A stretch of DNA of 64,000 nt from an uncultured Alphaproteobacteria bacterium (GTDB lineage Bacteria > Pseudomonadota > Alphaproteobacteria > RF32 > CAG-239). The position numbers and the translations under genes are program-made. The notes under the pieces were generated by a model. The model saw only the letters and a list, made by a program, of their open reading frames with translations, had not been told where the DNA came from and ran no database searches. The first letter of the stretch is position 1. Every line of letters starts with the position of its first letter. The stretch is from assembly GCA_949297145.1 (NCBI GenBank), contig CASFQO010000011.1:1-64000 (forward strand), written 5' to 3'. Of the stretch, positions 63,861 through 64,000 are shown in pieces.

Positions 63861-64000
63861 TTAAGCGGCAGCAGCTTCAGAAGCATTTTGAGCAGCTTCA
63901 GCAGCAGCTTTTTCAGCCTTAACGCGTTCAATATCTTTGAAACCTTTGGCATTAACATCTCTGTCAACCAATTCGATAATTGCCATCGGAGCGCAGTCAC
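63861..64000 (-). CDS. rplQ: 50S ribosomal protein L17, C-terminal part (partial)
   Basis: Runs off the right edge. The visible 45 residues begin DCAPMAIIELVDRDVNAKG, the conserved C-terminal signature of bL17, and continue into an Ala/Glu-rich tail (KAEKAAAEAAQNASEAAAA) like those of other alphaproteobacterial L17 proteins. Stop TAA is at 63863-63861. It would be the last gene of the alpha operon (usually after rpoA). Confidence 0.9.
   Translation of the reverse strand, partial: DCAPMAIIELVDRDVNAKGFKDIERVKAEKAAAEAAQNASEAAAA

Noticed and set aside
63803-64000. Leu/Lys-rich minus-strand frame at the right edge
   Set aside because: The frame one base over encodes the C terminus of ribosomal protein L17, a far better explanation.

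Overview
The window is AT-rich chromosomal DNA from what looks like a fermentative, host-associated alphaproteobacterium. The evidence for the class is a GapR (DUF2312) gene, an lptF-lptD-surA-rsmA run, ihfB-lapA upstream of accD, and an EIIA(Man)/HPr phosphorelay without sugar permeases. The evidence for a fermentative life is L-lactate dehydrogenase, bifunctional AdhE, pyruvate kinase and an arginine decarboxylase/antiporter pair of the chlamydial AaxB/AaxC type. The closest match I can suggest is the uncultured low-GC gut Alphaproteobacteria; that is an inference, not a database result. No tRNA, rRNA, CRISPR array, insertion sequence or prophage was seen.

Layout. 1-5.5 kb: the tail of an outer-membrane barrel gene; a minus-strand operon (GlmU-type uridylyltransferase lacking the acetyltransferase half, a small membrane protein, oligoendopeptidase F); and a DUF2207 membrane protein running into the complete dTDP-L-rhamnose pathway rfbA-C-D-B (5.5-8.7 kb). 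8.7-20.3 kb: a GT-C glycosyltransferase, class A PBP, DNA polymerase I with a decayed proofreading site, a Gph-like phosphatase, and acpP-fabF-mltG. 20.6-33 kb: ldh, a Pmp-like autotransporter followed by a membrane-anchored GT8 transferase, adhE, pyk, gapR, and the aaxB-aaxC pair. 33-38.6 kb: LPS export and outer-membrane biogenesis (lptF, lptD, surA) with rsmA. 38.8-49 kb: two orphan genes, grpE, two small secreted proteins, accD, lapA, ihfB, tsaB, a multi-PAS protein with no kinase domain, and an operon of an unknown gene, EIIA(Man), HPr and an orphan adenine/cytosine-N4 methyltransferase. 49-51.5 kb: an apparently structured noncoding RNA with a clear promoter and terminator, then ftsH. 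51.5-64 kb: single-gene accessory units (J-domain membrane protein, small membrane and beta-rich proteins, a tandem paralog pair) mixed with housekeeping genes (folA, rnhB, prmA, an aminopeptidase P, and the end of rplQ).

The most unusual signal is a set of short accessory genes scattered from 38.8 to 63.4 kb. Each is a single transcription unit with its own TTGAC-type promoter (mostly a 16-bp spacer), a short A/T-rich leader, usually no Shine-Dalgarno, and its own hairpin terminator. Several share leader sequence or are paralogs. They look like a lineage-specific, coherently expressed gene set of unknown function.
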